A stretch of 57,781 nt of DNA from assembly GCA_000635535.1 (NCBI GenBank), contig JFMF01000461.1, positions 1 to 57,781 of the forward strand, in the 5' to 3' direction. Position 1 is the stretch's first letter. Each line of letters opens with the position of its first letter. The notes beneath the pieces were generated by a model. The model ran no database searches and had not been told where the DNA came from. It saw only the letters and a list, made by a program, of their open reading frames with translations. The DNA comes from Prochlorococcus sp. scB243_496M6 (GTDB lineage: Bacteria > Cyanobacteriota > Cyanobacteriia > PCC-6307 > Cyanobiaceae). Positions 38,780 through 49,043 of the stretch are shown piece after piece. A program made the position numbers and the translations under genes.

Positions 38780-39352
38780 ATGAGATTTAGTAAATTTTTA
38801 GTATTTAAAACATTTTTTATTTTAGTAATTTTTCCATTATTTTTTAATATTCCAAAGGCAAATACTGCTGAAGAAATTAAAATCACTTACAGCATATTTT
38901 CTAGAACAATTAAAGTAAATTCTTTAAAAACTTTTGCTAAAGAAGGTAAAGCTACAAAAGAATTAAAGAGAATTTTGAAAGCAACCGGATCTTCCGATAA
39001 AGAAATCAGAACAGTTTTAAACAAAGATTTTGAAGTTCCTATTACCATTGCAAGCAAACTAGTATATTCTGAAATAGGCAATGTTTTTTTAACAAGACTT
39101 TCATCTATTATCCATCCTCCCAGAGCAACTGATGAAAGAACAGGCATGCTTGCCCTTAGAGCAAGCGTAGTTCAAGGAATTAACATAGGAAATGGAAAAA
39201 TAAATCTAATAAATTTTTTTGAGGGATATCCAACTAAAACTGTAATTTTAGATGTAAGCGCTTTGAGCAAAGTTATGAATAAAGTAGAATCGATTTCAGA
39301 ATTATTAACATTTTTCACCAATTCCCCTCTAGAAAAAATTAAAACAAATTAA
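38780..39352 (+). CDS. exported DUF1400-type protein
   Basis: A 190-residue protein with a clear signal peptide (residues 1-30, FLVFKTFFILVIFPLFF then NIPKANTA). The rest, with SIFSRTIKVNSLKTFAKEGK and LVYSEIGNVFLTRLSSIIH, resembles the cyanobacterial DUF1400 domain found alone or before alpha/beta-hydrolase domains. No hydrolase nucleophile motif is visible, so this is a stand-alone domain of unknown role, likely periplasmic or lumenal. Its start codon follows the ABC1 stop directly, implying coupling. Confidence 0.75.
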   Translation: MRFSKFLVFKTFFILVIFPLFFNIPKANTAEEIKITYSIFSRTIKVNSLKTFAKEGKATKELKRILKATGSSDKEIRTVLNKDFEVPITIASKLVYSEIGNVFLTRLSSIIHPPRATDERTGMLALRASVVQGINIGNGKINLINFFEGYPTKTVILDVSALSKVMNKVESISELLTFFTNSPLEKIKTN

Positions 39353-39358
39353 ACAACC

Positions 39359-40462
39359 ATGGTGTTATTGAATAAAATCAAAAATAAACTGCGTATTAAT
39401 TACAGAAAAAAAAGATGGCCAGGTCTAATAGAAGCTTATAAACAATATCTCCCTGTTACGAAAAAAACTCCTATCATTTCCCTTAATGAAGGAAATACTC
39501 CATTAATTCTAAGCGAGTCAATTAGCAACATAATTGGAAATGGTACAAGAGTTTTTTTAAAATATGATGGCCTTAATCCAACAGGATCTTTTAAAGATCG
39601 TGGTATGACTATGGCAATTAGCAAAGCAAAAGAAGAAGGCCGTGAAGCAGTAATTTGTGCAAGTACTGGAAACACCTCTGCTGCTGCTGCTGCATATGCT
39701 TCTAGAGGAGGATTAAAACCTTATGTTTTAATCCCAGAAGGATTTGTTGCACAAGGAAAGCTTGCACAAGCATTAATGTATGGTGCTGAAATAATATCTA
39801 TTAATGGAAACTTTGATAAGGCTCTTGAAATTGTTAGAGATTTATCCTCAGAAAATCCTATAGAACTTGTTAATTCTGTTAATCCATATCGAATACAAGG
39901 ACAAAAGACGGCAGCTTTTGAAATAGTTGATGACTTAGGTTATGCTCCCGATTGGCTTTGTATTCCAATGGGTAATGCAGGAAACATAACTGCTTATTGG
40001 ATGGGATTTAAAGAATATTCAAAAATAAAAAGAAATTTGAAATTACCAATAATGATGGGTTTTCAATCCGAAGGCTCTGCTCCATTAGTAAAAAATATAA
40101 TAGTTAAGGATCCAGAAACAATTGCAACTGCAATAAGAATTGGAAATCCTGTAAATAGAGAAAAGGCAAAAAAAGTAAGGAAGGAAAGTAAAGGAGACTT
40201 TCAGTCAGTTACAGATGAAGAAATAATCAATGCTTATAAAATTCTTTCCAAAGAGGGAGTATTTTGTGAGCCTGCTAGTGCAGCATCAGTTGCTGGACTG
40301 ATTAAAAATAAAAATAGAATTCAGAAAGAATCTACAATTGTTTGTGTGCTGACTGGAAATGGATTGAAGGATCCTGATTGCGCAATAAAAAACAATGACG
40401 CTGTTTTCAGAAAAAATATTGAACCTTCTTTAAAAAATATTACTAAAATCTTAGGATACTGA
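39359..40462 (+). CDS. thrC: threonine synthase
   Basis: A 367-residue PLP enzyme converting O-phosphohomoserine to threonine. The PLP lysine is Lys79 in [29 protein letters not shown] binds cofactor phosphate, [12 protein letters not shown] forms the Gly-loop, and [11 protein letters not shown] is near the C terminus. The short N terminus places it among the plant/bacterial class with little regulatory extension. It is the last gene before the replication origin. Confidence 0.95.
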   Translation: MVLLNKIKNKLRINYRKKRWPGLIEAYKQYLPVTKKTPIISLNEGNTPLILSESISNIIGNGTRVFLKYDGLNPTGSFKDRGMTMAISKAKEEGREAVICASTGNTSAAAAAYASRGGLKPYVLIPEGFVAQGKLAQALMYGAEIISINGNFDKALEIVRDLSSENPIELVNSVNPYRIQGQKTAAFEIVDDLGYAPDWLCIPMGNAGNITAYWMGFKEYSKIKRNLKLPIMMGFQSEGSAPLVKNIIVKDPETIATAIRIGNPVNREKAKKVRKESKGDFQSVTDEEIINAYKILSKEGVFCEPASAASVAGLIKNKNRIQKESTIVCVLTGNGLKDPDCAIKNNDAVFRKNIEPSLKNITKILGY

Positions 40463-40482
40463 AATCCAAAAAAAATAGTGTC

Positions 40483-40491
40483 TGTGGAAAT
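40483..40491 (-). promoter_or_regulatory. DnaA-box-like site 1
   Basis: TGTGGAAAT on the plus strand, that is ATTTCCACA on the minus strand. It differs from TTWTNCACA only at the first base. Confidence 0.5.
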
Positions 40492-40509
40492 CAATTAAAA
40501 ACAAATATC

Positions 40510-40593
40510 ATTTGTTGAAAAATACATAATAAAAAATCCTATTTGTTGAATAAATTTAAATTTTTTAAATAAAGAAAAAAAAAATCAACAAAT
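40510..40593. repeat. three copies of ATTTGTTGA in the origin
   Basis: Direct copies lie at 40510-40518 and 40541-40549, and an inverted copy (TCAACAAAT) at 40585-40593. Copies two and three share a tenth base (TATTTGTTGA). The sites precede the first consensus DnaA box and the AT tract, so they may be initiator or accessory-protein sites. Confidence 0.55.
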
Positions 40594-40601
40594 AAAAATT
40601 T

Positions 40602-40610
40602 TTTTACACA
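40602..40610 (+). promoter_or_regulatory. DnaA-box-like site 2
   Basis: TTTTACACA fits the degenerate consensus TTWTNCACA at every position. It is the best-matching box in the region. Confidence 0.6.
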
Positions 40611-40655
40611 TGTTTTTATGAACGTAAACTATGTTGACTAGCTATTTTATTTAAG

Positions 40656-40664
40656 ATTTCCACA
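40656..40664 (+). promoter_or_regulatory. DnaA-box-like site 3
   Basis: ATTTCCACA, identical to site 1 but in the opposite orientation, so sites 1 and 3 are inverted and 165 bp apart. There is one mismatch to TTWTNCACA. Confidence 0.5.
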
Positions 40665-40673
40665 TTTCCCACA
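40665..40673 (+). promoter_or_regulatory. DnaA-box-like site 4
   Basis: TTTCCCACA directly abuts site 3 in the same orientation and has one mismatch to TTWTNCACA (C at position 4). The tandem arrangement strengthens both sites. Confidence 0.45.
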
Positions 40674-40799
40674 AGAACTACTACTACTAAATTTTTTATT
40701 TAATTATTTATTTTTATATTAGAAAAAGATTAAAGATTAATTTATTGAATTTAATTTACGAAAAAAGTATATTGTATTTGTAAAAAGTTCCAAATTCCG

Positions 40800-41957
40800 A
40801 TGGAAATTATTTGTAATCAAAATGAATTAAATAATGCTATACAACTAGTAAGCAAAGCAGTTGCTTCAAGACCAACTCATCCAATTCTTGCAAATATACT
40901 TTTAACCGCTGACGAAGGAACTAATAAAATTAGTATGACAGGATTTGACCTTAATTTAGGAATTCAAACTTCTTTTGATGGAACTGTTAAAAAAAGTGGA
41001 GCTATTACTATACCTTCAAAACTTTTATCCGAAATAGTAAACAAACTACCTAATGAGACCCCTGTATCTTTAAAAGTTGAAGAGAATTTAGATAATATCT
41101 TAATCAAAAGTGATAGAGGTTCTTTTAATCTTAAGGGTATCCCCTCTGATGAATATCCTAATTTACCATTTGTTGAAAGTGGTACTTCTTTGAATATTGA
41201 TCCTAGTTCTTTTTTAAAGGCTTTAAAATCTACCATTTTTGCTAGTAGCAATGATGATTCAAAACAATTACTAACAGGTGTGAATTTCACATTCAAACTA
41301 AATTATTTAGAGTCTGCTTCAACAGATGGTCATAGACTGGCTGTTGCTTTAATTGGTAATGAAGAACATATCAAAAATAAAGAAAATTCATCTGAAAATG
41401 ATGGTAATTTGTCAGTTACTATTCCAACTAGATCATTAAGAGAAATTGAAAAACTAGTATCCTTGAGAAGCTCAGAAAATTCAATAAAGCTTTTTTATGA
41501 CAAAGGTCAAGTAGTATTCATTTCTTCTAATCAAATAATTACTACAAGAACCCTAGAAGGTAATTATCCTAATTATTCACAATTAATTCCTGATTCTTTT
41601 TCTAAAATTCTCAATTTTAATACAAAAAAATTAATTGATGCATTAGAAAGAATTGCTGTTCTAGCTGATCAACAAAGTAGTGTTGTAAAGATTAAATTAG
41701 ATAATACTGATTTAGCTTCTATTAGTGCAGATGCACAAGATATTGGAAATGCAAATGAATCAATACCTGTTTCTTACTCAGGAGAAAATTTTGATATTGC
41801 ATTTAATGTTAGATATCTATTAGAAGGTTTAAAAGTTATTTCTTCTGAAAACGTACTTTTAAAGTGTAATATTGCGACTACTCCAGCTGTTTTTGTGCCA
41901 GAAGATAATCTCAATTCTTTTACTTATCTAGTTATGCCAGTGCAGGTTCGTTCTTAA
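40800..41957 (+). CDS. dnaN: DNA polymerase III beta subunit (sliding clamp)
   Basis: A 385-residue clamp of three similar domains. It begins MEIICNQNELNNAIQLVSKA and has the domain 2 segment STDGHRLAVA near residue 174; it ends FTYLVMPVQVRS, the canonical VMPV/L-R end that contacts clamp-binding peptides. It tethers polymerase III to DNA. It is the first gene after the origin, without dnaA beside it, which is usual for cyanobacteria. Only one base separates it from the next gene. Confidence 0.97.
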   Translation: MEIICNQNELNNAIQLVSKAVASRPTHPILANILLTADEGTNKISMTGFDLNLGIQTSFDGTVKKSGAITIPSKLLSEIVNKLPNETPVSLKVEENLDNILIKSDRGSFNLKGIPSDEYPNLPFVESGTSLNIDPSSFLKALKSTIFASSNDDSKQLLTGVNFTFKLNYLESASTDGHRLAVALIGNEEHIKNKENSSENDGNLSVTIPTRSLREIEKLVSLRSSENSIKLFYDKGQVVFISSNQIITTRTLEGNYPNYSQLIPDSFSKILNFNTKKLIDALERIAVLADQQSSVVKIKLDNTDLASISADAQDIGNANESIPVSYSGENFDIAFNVRYLLEGLKVISSENVLLKCNIATTPAVFVPEDNLNSFTYLVMPVQVRS

Positions 41958-41958
41958 C

Positions 41959-42666
41959 TTGAAATTACCTAAAGAAATTTTATTAAGTGAATTACTAAAT
42001 TATATTGTTAAGGGGAATATAGCCCTTAATTATGGAAATGGAGAAAATGTTTGGATGCATCCTCCTGTTCATAGAATTTTAGGATGGTATTCTCGTCCTT
42101 CAAATTTTGATTTAAAGAGAAATGTTTGGCGATTAAATCAAATTTCTCAAATAATAGATAATGAAATTTATGTCAAAGGTGATCCGGCTATTTCCGATTT
42201 AGCAACTTTAAATAGGTTTCCAACTTTAATAGAAGCTAATTTGATAAATGTAAATGGATCAAAAATAGGAGTTATTGCAGATTTTCTATTTGAAATCAAA
42301 ACCGGTAAAATTAAATATTACTTGGTTTCTAGATCTAATCCCAAGATTCCAGGATCTAGTAGATGGAAATTAAATATTGAAAATATTAATGATCAACAAC
42401 CTGGATTGGTATTTTGTAAAACTAATTCTTTAGATGATTTATCTTTAATTAAATCAAGTATTAAAAATGAATTTATGCAAAAAGGAAAAAAAATCATTGA
42501 TAGATTTGATGATATGAAAAATATTGCTTCTAATAGATTAGAGGAATGGCTTGAGGAAGATGAAGATATTAGCCAAAACTTAGAATATAAACAAAAAAGT
42601 TTTTATAATGACGATAGAGCATCCATACCGTTTAGTGATAAAAAAGAAGATGATCCTTGGATATAA
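41959..42666 (+). CDS. PRC-barrel domain protein, unknown function
   Basis: A 235-residue protein with a PRC-barrel-like core: EANLINVNGSKIGVIADFLF then TGKIKYYLVSRSNPKIPGSSRW (about residues 94-134), followed by a long acidic, charged C terminus ending DDPWI. PRC barrels occur in photosynthetic reaction-centre H subunits and RimM-like proteins, but the role of this cyanobacterial member is not known. The start is TTG at 41959, one base after the dnaN stop, with no ATG near. The fixed position between dnaN and purL suggests co-transcription with both. Confidence 0.75.
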   Translation: MKLPKEILLSELLNYIVKGNIALNYGNGENVWMHPPVHRILGWYSRPSNFDLKRNVWRLNQISQIIDNEIYVKGDPAISDLATLNRFPTLIEANLINVNGSKIGVIADFLFEIKTGKIKYYLVSRSNPKIPGSSRWKLNIENINDQQPGLVFCKTNSLDDLSLIKSSIKNEFMQKGKKIIDRFDDMKNIASNRLEEWLEEDEDISQNLEYKQKSFYNDDRASIPFSDKKEDDPWI

Positions 42667-42669
42667 AGA

Positions 42670-45018
42670 ATGATAAAACAAGAAAATCATGATCTTTATG
42701 ATCTTAATGAGGCCCTCAAAGTTGAAAATTTAACACTTAATGACTACGAAGAAATTTGCAAAAGATTAAAGAGAAAACCTAATAGAACAGAATTAGGCAT
42801 GTTCGGCGTTATGTGGTCTGAACATTGTTGTTATAGAAATTCAAAACCTTTACTCTCTAAATTTCCTACTAAAGGTAAAAATGTTTTAGTTGGACCTGGA
42901 GAAAATGCTGGCGTTATTGATGTTGGAAATAATCAAAAACTTGTTTTTAAAATAGAAAGCCATAATCATCCCTCTGCTATTGAACCCTTTCAAGGTGCTG
43001 CAACAGGTGTAGGAGGGATTTTAAGAGATATATTTACCATGGGTGCAAGGCCAATTGCAGTTTTGAATTCATTGAGATTCGGAAACCTTGATAGATCATC
43101 AAATGTTGATTTATTGCGAGGTGTTGTATCCGGTATTGCCCATTATGGAAATTGTGTAGGTGTGCCGACTGTTGGGGGTGAAATCGACTTTGATGATAGT
43201 TATTCTGGAAATCCTTTGGTGAATGTTATGGCTTTAGGACTTTTAGAGACTAATGAAATCGTTTGTTCTGGAGCTAAAAAAATAGGATCTCCAGTCTTAT
43301 ATGTTGGTAATACTACTGGCAGAGATGGAGTTGGTGGTGCTAGTTTTGCTAGCTCAGAATTAACTGCAAATTCTTTAGATGATAGACCAGCCGTTCAGGT
43401 GGGTGATCCATTTATTGAGAAAAGTCTTATTGAAGCCTGTTTGGATGCTTTCAAAACAGGAGATGTAATTGCGGCTCAAGATATGGGTGCTGCAGGTTTA
43501 ACATGCAGTAGTGCAGAAATGGCTGCAAATGGAAAATTAGGAATATCTATTGATTTAGATTTAGTTCCTTCTAGAGAAGATGATATGTCTCCATACCAAT
43601 ATTTATTATCAGAATCGCAAGAGAGAATGTTGTTTGTCGTTAAAGAAGAAAAAATTAATGATCTTATTGAAAAATTTAATAAGTGGGGTTTATATGCCAA
43701 TGTAATTGGACAAGTTATAGAAACTAATGAGGTAATAATTTCTCATAAAGGTAAAATTGTTGCCCAAATACCTACTTCTGCCTTGTCTGATGATACCCCT
43801 GTCAATTTTCATAATGTCATTAAAAAGCCACCTGAGGATCTTTTAGAGAAATGGGAATGGAAAGAAAATGATTTACCAGAAATTTATGAGCAAAAAATAT
43901 TTTCATTGAAGGAAAATAAGAATTTTTCTTATTCTGAAATTATTTTAAAATTACTCTCTAATCCATCAATAGCTTCCAAAAGGTGGATTTATAGACAATA
44001 TGACTCTCAAGTGCAGGCAAATACGGTTTTTAAACCTGGAAATTCAGATGCAGCTGTAATAAGACTAAGGGAACAAAACAAAAAAAATAAAAAAAATAAA
44101 AGTAAAAATTTTTCGGGTGTCGCGGCTTCAGTTGATTGCAATAGTAGATGGGTTGCTCTTGATCCTTACAGAGGAACTATCGCTGCCGTCGCAGAATCCG
44201 CTAGAAATGTTAGTTGTGTTGGGGCTGAACCAGTAGCAATTACAAATAATTTAAATTTTTCTTCTCCGGAGAATAAAATAGGATATTGGCAACTCTCATC
44301 TTCATGTAATGCGATTGCTGAAGCCTGTAAAGTATTGGAAACTCCTGTTACAGGAGGTAATGTTTCTTTATATAACGAATCTAAAAATAAAGATAATGTC
44401 ATAACTCCTATCAATCCTACTCCGGTTATAGGAATGGTTGGAAGAATTGATAATGTCGAAAAAGCTATAAGTAGTGAATGGAAAAATATTGATGATCAAA
44501 TCTGGTTAATTGGTTCTTATAAATCAGAAACAACAATTGCAGCTAGCTCTTATTTGGAATATTTTCATGGAGAAATCACAGGTCGGCCTCCAAATATAGA
44601 TTTGCTGGATGAAAAATTTTGCCAGAGTTTTTTAAGAAATGCTATTTCAAAAAGTTATGTAGTTTCTTCTCATGATATCAGCGATGGAGGTTTAGCTATA
44701 GCTTTAGCAGAGTCTTGTATTTTGTCAGGAAAAGGTGCAACTATAGAATTGAAGAATGATGTAAATAGAGATGATAATTTATTGTTTGGAGAAGGAGGTT
44801 CTAGAATAATTTTTTCAATTAGTAAAATGGAACAAAATGAATGGCTTAATTATTTAAAACAAAATCAAATAAACTTGCCATCAAGTGTTTATGTAAAAAA
44901 AATAGGATATGTATCCAGTGAAACGCTTAAGATAAAAGTTCAAGATAAAAATATCTGCAATATTAGGGTTGAGGAATTATCCGAAAAATTTAATAATAGT
45001 ATTTCAGGTTACTTTTAA
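42670..45018 (+). CDS. purL: phosphoribosylformylglycinamidine synthase, subunit PurL
   Basis: A 782-residue small-type PurL that makes FGAM from FGAR, ATP and ammonia, and so requires separate PurS and PurQ, which are not in this window. Visible motifs include MWSEHCCYRNSKPLL (near residue 49), VGPGENAGV, KIESHNHPSAIEPFQGAATG (catalytic His) and the second-half ISDGGLAIALAES. A Lys/Asn-rich stretch KNKKNKKNKSKN (about 474-485) is a low-complexity insertion. It begins 3 bp after the PRC-barrel gene and is followed by purF. Confidence 0.96.
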   Translation: MIKQENHDLYDLNEALKVENLTLNDYEEICKRLKRKPNRTELGMFGVMWSEHCCYRNSKPLLSKFPTKGKNVLVGPGENAGVIDVGNNQKLVFKIESHNHPSAIEPFQGAATGVGGILRDIFTMGARPIAVLNSLRFGNLDRSSNVDLLRGVVSGIAHYGNCVGVPTVGGEIDFDDSYSGNPLVNVMALGLLETNEIVCSGAKKIGSPVLYVGNTTGRDGVGGASFASSELTANSLDDRPAVQVGDPFIEKSLIEACLDAFKTGDVIAAQDMGAAGLTCSSAEMAANGKLGISIDLDLVPSREDDMSPYQYLLSESQERMLFVVKEEKINDLIEKFNKWGLYANVIGQVIETNEVIISHKGKIVAQIPTSALSDDTPVNFHNVIKKPPEDLLEKWEWKENDLPEIYEQKIFSLKENKNFSYSEIILKLLSNPSIASKRWIYRQYDSQVQANTVFKPGNSDAAVIRLREQNKKNKKNKSKNFSGVAASVDCNSRWVALDPYRGTIAAVAESARNVSCVGAEPVAITNNLNFSSPENKIGYWQLSSSCNAIAEACKVLETPVTGGNVSLYNESKNKDNVITPINPTPVIGMVGRIDNVEKAISSEWKNIDDQIWLIGSYKSETTIAASSYLEYFHGEITGRPPNIDLLDEKFCQSFLRNAISKSYVVSSHDISDGGLAIALAESCILSGKGATIELKNDVNRDDNLLFGEGGSRIIFSISKMEQNEWLNYLKQNQINLPSSVYVKKIGYVSSETLKIKVQDKNICNIRVEELSEKFNNSISGYF

Positions 45019-45067
45019 AAATATGAAAAACATTTCTCAACTATTAATTTTTTTAAGATATTAAGTT

Positions 45068-46528
45068 ATGTGCGGAATAGTTGGAATCGTTTCTTCAGAT
45101 GATGTAAATCAACAAATTTACGATAGTCTTTTGCTTTTGCAGCATAGAGGTCAAGACTCAACAGGTATAGCTACAATGGAAAATACTGTTTTTCATATAC
45201 ATAAGGCTAAAGGTCAGGTTAATACTGCATATAGAACTAGAGATATGAGGAATTTAATAGGCAAAATAGGATTGGGTCATGTTAGGTATGCAACAAAGGG
45301 GTCAGCAGAAAGTGTAGAAGAAGCACAGCCTTTTTACGTTAATGCTCCTTATGGAATTGTTTTGATACATAATGGAAATTTGACAAATACCAGAGATTTA
45401 GAAAAACAATTATTTAATATTGATAAGCGGCATACAAATTCTTCAAGTGATACTGAAATGTTGTTAAATGTATTTGCGACAGAATTACAAGAACAAATTA
45501 ATAATCAAGAATTAGAACCTGATATTATTTTTAATGCTGTCAAATCTTTACACAAAAGAATTCAGGGATCATATGCTTCAATTGCATTAATTTCAGGACA
45601 TGGTTTATTAGCATTTAGAGATCCTTTCGGCATTAGGCCTCTAGTAATAGGAAAAAGACTTTCATTAACCACAAAAAAAGAAGAGTGGATGGTTGCCAGT
45701 GAATCTCTAGTGCTTGAAAATAACGATTATCAAGTAGTGAGAGATGTAGATCCGGGAGAAGCTATTTTTATAAATCTTAATGGGGAGTTTTTTTCTAAAC
45801 AATGTTCCGAAAATCCTATGTTATTTCCTTGTTCTTTTGAATATGTTTATTTAGCTAGGCCAGATTCAATTATGAATGGAATTTCTGTCTACAAAGCTCG
45901 TTTAAAGATGGGAGATTATCTGGCAGAAACAATAAAACAGACAATTAATTCTGGAGATGTTGATGTGGTTATGCCTATTCCTGATTCTTCTCGACCTGCG
46001 GCAATGCAAGTTGCAAGACAATTAGGGATAGAATATAGGGAAGGTTTTTTTAAAAACAGATATGTTGGCCGAACATTCATAATGCCTGGTCAACAGAAAC
46101 GTAAAAAATCCGTAAGACAAAAATTAAATGCTATGAGTGCAGAGTTTAAAAATAAAAATGTATTAATTGTTGATGACTCGATAGTAAGAGGTACTACTTC
46201 AAAAGAAATTGTACAGATGGCTAAAGATGCAGGAGCAAATAAAGTTTTTTTTACATCAGCAGCTCCTCCTGTTCGCTATCCTCATGTTTACGGAATTAAT
46301 ATGCCTAATAGAGATGAATTAATAGCTCACGATAGAACAATAAGAGAAATTGCTGATCATCTTGAAATTGATAACCTTGTTTATCAAAGTGTTGAAAGTT
46401 TGCGAAAATCCATAATAAGTGATTCCCCTATTAAAGATTTGGAGATGAGTTGCTTTACTGGTTCTTATGTAACAGGAACGGTAAATCAAGAATACTTAAA
46501 TTGGGTTGAAAATGAATATAAATCTTAG
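45068..46528 (+). CDS. purF: amidophosphoribosyltransferase
   Basis: A 486-residue first enzyme of purine synthesis, turning PRPP and glutamine into phosphoribosylamine. It starts [10 protein letters not shown], so Cys2 becomes the N-terminal nucleophile after methionine removal and there is no longer propeptide. The glutaminase domain has [11 protein letters not shown] and IHNGNLTN; the PRTase domain has [20 protein letters not shown]. Unlike the B. subtilis-type enzyme, I cannot assign Fe-S cysteines with confidence. The stop shares four bases (ttag) with the convergent topoisomerase gene. Confidence 0.96.
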   Translation: MCGIVGIVSSDDVNQQIYDSLLLLQHRGQDSTGIATMENTVFHIHKAKGQVNTAYRTRDMRNLIGKIGLGHVRYATKGSAESVEEAQPFYVNAPYGIVLIHNGNLTNTRDLEKQLFNIDKRHTNSSSDTEMLLNVFATELQEQINNQELEPDIIFNAVKSLHKRIQGSYASIALISGHGLLAFRDPFGIRPLVIGKRLSLTTKKEEWMVASESLVLENNDYQVVRDVDPGEAIFINLNGEFFSKQCSENPMLFPCSFEYVYLARPDSIMNGISVYKARLKMGDYLAETIKQTINSGDVDVVMPIPDSSRPAAMQVARQLGIEYREGFFKNRYVGRTFIMPGQQKRKKSVRQKLNAMSAEFKNKNVLIVDDSIVRGTTSKEIVQMAKDAGANKVFFTSAAPPVRYPHVYGINMPNRDELIAHDRTIREIADHLEIDNLVYQSVESLRKSIISDSPIKDLEMSCFTGSYVTGTVNQEYLNWVENEYKS

Positions 46529-48966
46529 GTTAGAAAGTTTTCAAGTCGGAAACAATTTTCAAGGTATTCATCGTTATCTAATTTTAAAAAATCAATTAAA
46601 AAATTTGATTTATTCGATTTGAAATTTAATTTATTTAGGTCCAATCTTGCAGATTTATTTTTATTAGTTTCAATATCAAGGTAATTGTTACTCGTTATTA
46701 TTTTTAGGAAGTAATCGTTTTTTAGTTGGGTTTTTTCATTTAAATATCCCAAACTGTATTCATTTGAGTAATATATGTCATTGCTATTTATACAAAAGAT
46801 TTTCCCTTTTTTAGATATTAAAAAAATATTTTCTCCATTATCATAAGTACAAGAAGAAACAATTTTTTCAGTTGGCAAAAGTTTTGTAAGTATTAATCCT
46901 TGGGATTGTTTAGAAGTTGGTGTAAAAAATTTATTTGATAAATTAAATTTAAAAATTCTTCCTATTGATGTTAATATTATTAAATTTTTGTTTTCATTAG
47001 AAATAAAGGAGTCAATTGTCTTTAGATTATTCTTTAATTTTGTAATTGTGAAAGTTCTATTACTTTTTATCATATCTTCATCAAATAAAACTTTTTTAAA
47101 TCTTCCATCTGAATTTAATATGCATAAATAATTTTTAATTTCTTTTTTAATTGAATGAAAATTTATTATTTCGCTAGGATGAATATTTCCAAGAATTTTA
47201 TTATCTAATTTATAGTCTTTATTAATACTTGATTCCCAATCAATGTTAAATACTTTTCCTGTATTTGTTATTCCAATTAACTTTATATTTTTTTCAATAT
47301 TACATATAAATTTTTGAATATTTTTATTATCTATAATTTTATTTACTACTTCAAATGATTTCTTATAATTAGTTAAAATCATTTTTTTTAAATAAAGTCT
47401 ATTGTCTATATATAACTTAGTTTTTTTACTTATAAATTCTTCTAATATTTGATTATTAAGTGTTTCTAACTCTTCATTTTGGTTTATATTTTTTATAATT
47501 TTTGTCTTTCTTATTACATTATATTTTTTCTTTAATATTAAAAATTCTTCAATAAGTAATTCAAGTAATAGTTCTCGTTCGTTCAATAATTTTTGAAAAT
47601 AATTCTTTTTTTCTTCCAATTTATTTATTTCATCATTAATTTGATTCTTTTCTAGATTTGTTAACTTTCTAAGTGGCATATCCAGAACTGAATTTGCTTG
47701 TTTATCACTTAAGAAAAAATTTTCAATTAATTTTGATTTGGCTTCTACAGAATTTTCTGATCTTTCAATTATTTCTATAACTTTTTTTATGTTTTTTGTG
47801 GCTTTACGCAAACCTTCATATATTTCCAACTTTTCAAGAGTATTTTTTAGAAAATAAAAAGTTCTCTTTCTAATTGTTTCTTCTCTAAATTCAAGAAAAT
47901 AGTTGAGATATTTTTTTAGGTTTAGTTGTACAGGCTTGCCTTTAATTAAAGCTAAGAATATAGCGCCAAAGTTTGTTTGGAGAGTTGTTTTTTTATATAA
48001 ATTAGAAATAATAAGTTCAGAATTAGAATCTTTTTTTAGTTCTACTACGATTCTCATTCCATCTCTGTCGCTCTCATCCCTAATATCAGAAATTCCAATA
48101 ATTTTGCCTGAATTAACAAGTTCTGCTAGTTTTTCAATCCAACCTGCTTTATTAATTTGGTAAGGAAGTTCCGTAATGACTAGTGCATTCTTTTTATGTT
48201 TCCCTTTCCCTAAATTTATCTCTTCAGTTTTGACAACTCCTCTTATAGTAATAGATCCTTTTCCAGTTTCATAAAGTTCCTCTATCGCATGACTATAAAT
48301 TAATTCTCCGCCTGTTGGAAAATCAGGTCCTTTAATAATGTTAGAAAGTTTTTTATCACTTATATCTTTATTTTTTACTAAAGCAATTAAACCATCTATA
48401 ATTTCCCCTAGATTATGAGGAGGAATATTTGTTGCCATGCCAACAGCAATTCCAGATGAGCCGTTTAACAATAAAAATGGAAGTTGGGCTGGAAGAACAT
48501 CTGGTTCTTTTTGAGAACCGTCAAAGTTATTTGAAAAATTTACTGTTTCTGATGCAATTTCTTCAAGAAATCCTTTATAAGCTATTGGCGCTAATCTGGT
48601 CTCAGTATATCTCATTGCTGCCGGCGGATCATTATCCACAGATCCAAAATTTCCATGGCCGTCAAGAGTAGGATATTTAGTTGAGAAATTTTGTACTAGC
48701 TTTACTAATGCATCATATACTGCTTGATCTCCATGAGGATGGTATTTTCCAAGTACATCTCCAACAACTCTTGCACACTTCCTAAATGGTTTATCAGGCG
48801 TTAAACCTAATTCGTACATCGCAAATATGATTCTTCTTTGCACAGGCTTAAGACCGTCTCTTGCATCAGGCAACGCTCGTCCAACGATGACGCTCATTGC
48901 ATACTCCAAATAAGAACGTTGCATTTCTTCCTGAAGCGATATGGAAGTGAAATTTTTCTTATCCAT
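46525..48966 (-). CDS. type IIA topoisomerase subunit A (GyrA/ParC paralogue)
   Basis: An 813-residue DNA breakage-reunion subunit. The conserved half is typical: [47 protein letters not shown] and AMRYTE with catalytic Tyr120. From about residue 400 it is much more diverged and very rich in Lys, Asn and Ile. The C-terminal beta-pinwheel is recognisable by repeated short strands, but where gyrases carry the GyrA box (QRRGGKG) this protein reads TSKQSQGL (about residues 683-690). It is therefore more likely a topoisomerase IV-like decatenase or a second A subunit than gyrase proper. No gyrB/parE is nearby. Confidence 0.88.
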   Translation of the reverse strand: MDKKNFTSISLQEEMQRSYLEYAMSVIVGRALPDARDGLKPVQRRIIFAMYELGLTPDKPFRKCARVVGDVLGKYHPHGDQAVYDALVKLVQNFSTKYPTLDGHGNFGSVDNDPPAAMRYTETRLAPIAYKGFLEEIASETVNFSNNFDGSQKEPDVLPAQLPFLLLNGSSGIAVGMATNIPPHNLGEIIDGLIALVKNKDISDKKLSNIIKGPDFPTGGELIYSHAIEELYETGKGSITIRGVVKTEEINLGKGKHKKNALVITELPYQINKAGWIEKLAELVNSGKIIGISDIRDESDRDGMRIVVELKKDSNSELIISNLYKKTTLQTNFGAIFLALIKGKPVQLNLKKYLNYFLEFREETIRKRTFYFLKNTLEKLEIYEGLRKATKNIKKVIEIIERSENSVEAKSKLIENFFLSDKQANSVLDMPLRKLTNLEKNQINDEINKLEEKKNYFQKLLNERELLLELLIEEFLILKKKYNVIRKTKIIKNINQNEELETLNNQILEEFISKKTKLYIDNRLYLKKMILTNYKKSFEVVNKIIDNKNIQKFICNIEKNIKLIGITNTGKVFNIDWESSINKDYKLDNKILGNIHPSEIINFHSIKKEIKNYLCILNSDGRFKKVLFDEDMIKSNRTFTITKLKNNLKTIDSFISNENKNLIILTSIGRIFKFNLSNKFFTPTSKQSQGLILTKLLPTEKIVSSCTYDNGENIFLISKKGKIFCINSNDIYYSNEYSLGYLNEKTQLKNDYFLKIITSNNYLDIETNKNKSARLDLNKLNFKSNKSNFLIDFLKLDNDEYLENCFRLENFLT

Positions 48967-49043
48967 TAGAGCGCAAAATTGAATAATTATTAATTAACTA
49001 AATTAAGACTAATAGGTAAAACAATATTTACCAGTATTGAACA

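Larger units (their letters stand above)
40463..40799. other. probable chromosomal replication origin (oriC)
   Basis: This is the only stretch above 300 bases without a gene. It is extremely AT-rich (long A and T runs at 40555-40605 and 40685-40760), lies between thrC and dnaN, and contains four DnaA-box-like 9-mers plus three copies of ATTTGTTGA. Coding strands to its right look richer in G and T than plus-strand genes to its left, as expected at a bidirectional origin. dnaN immediately downstream and the known gene order of marine picocyanobacteria support this. I see no small ORF or RNA gene here. Confidence 0.75.

Noticed and set aside
38518..38886. 122-codon minus-strand frame at the ABC1/DUF1400 junction
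   Set aside because: Antisense to two well-supported genes with no recognisable domain.
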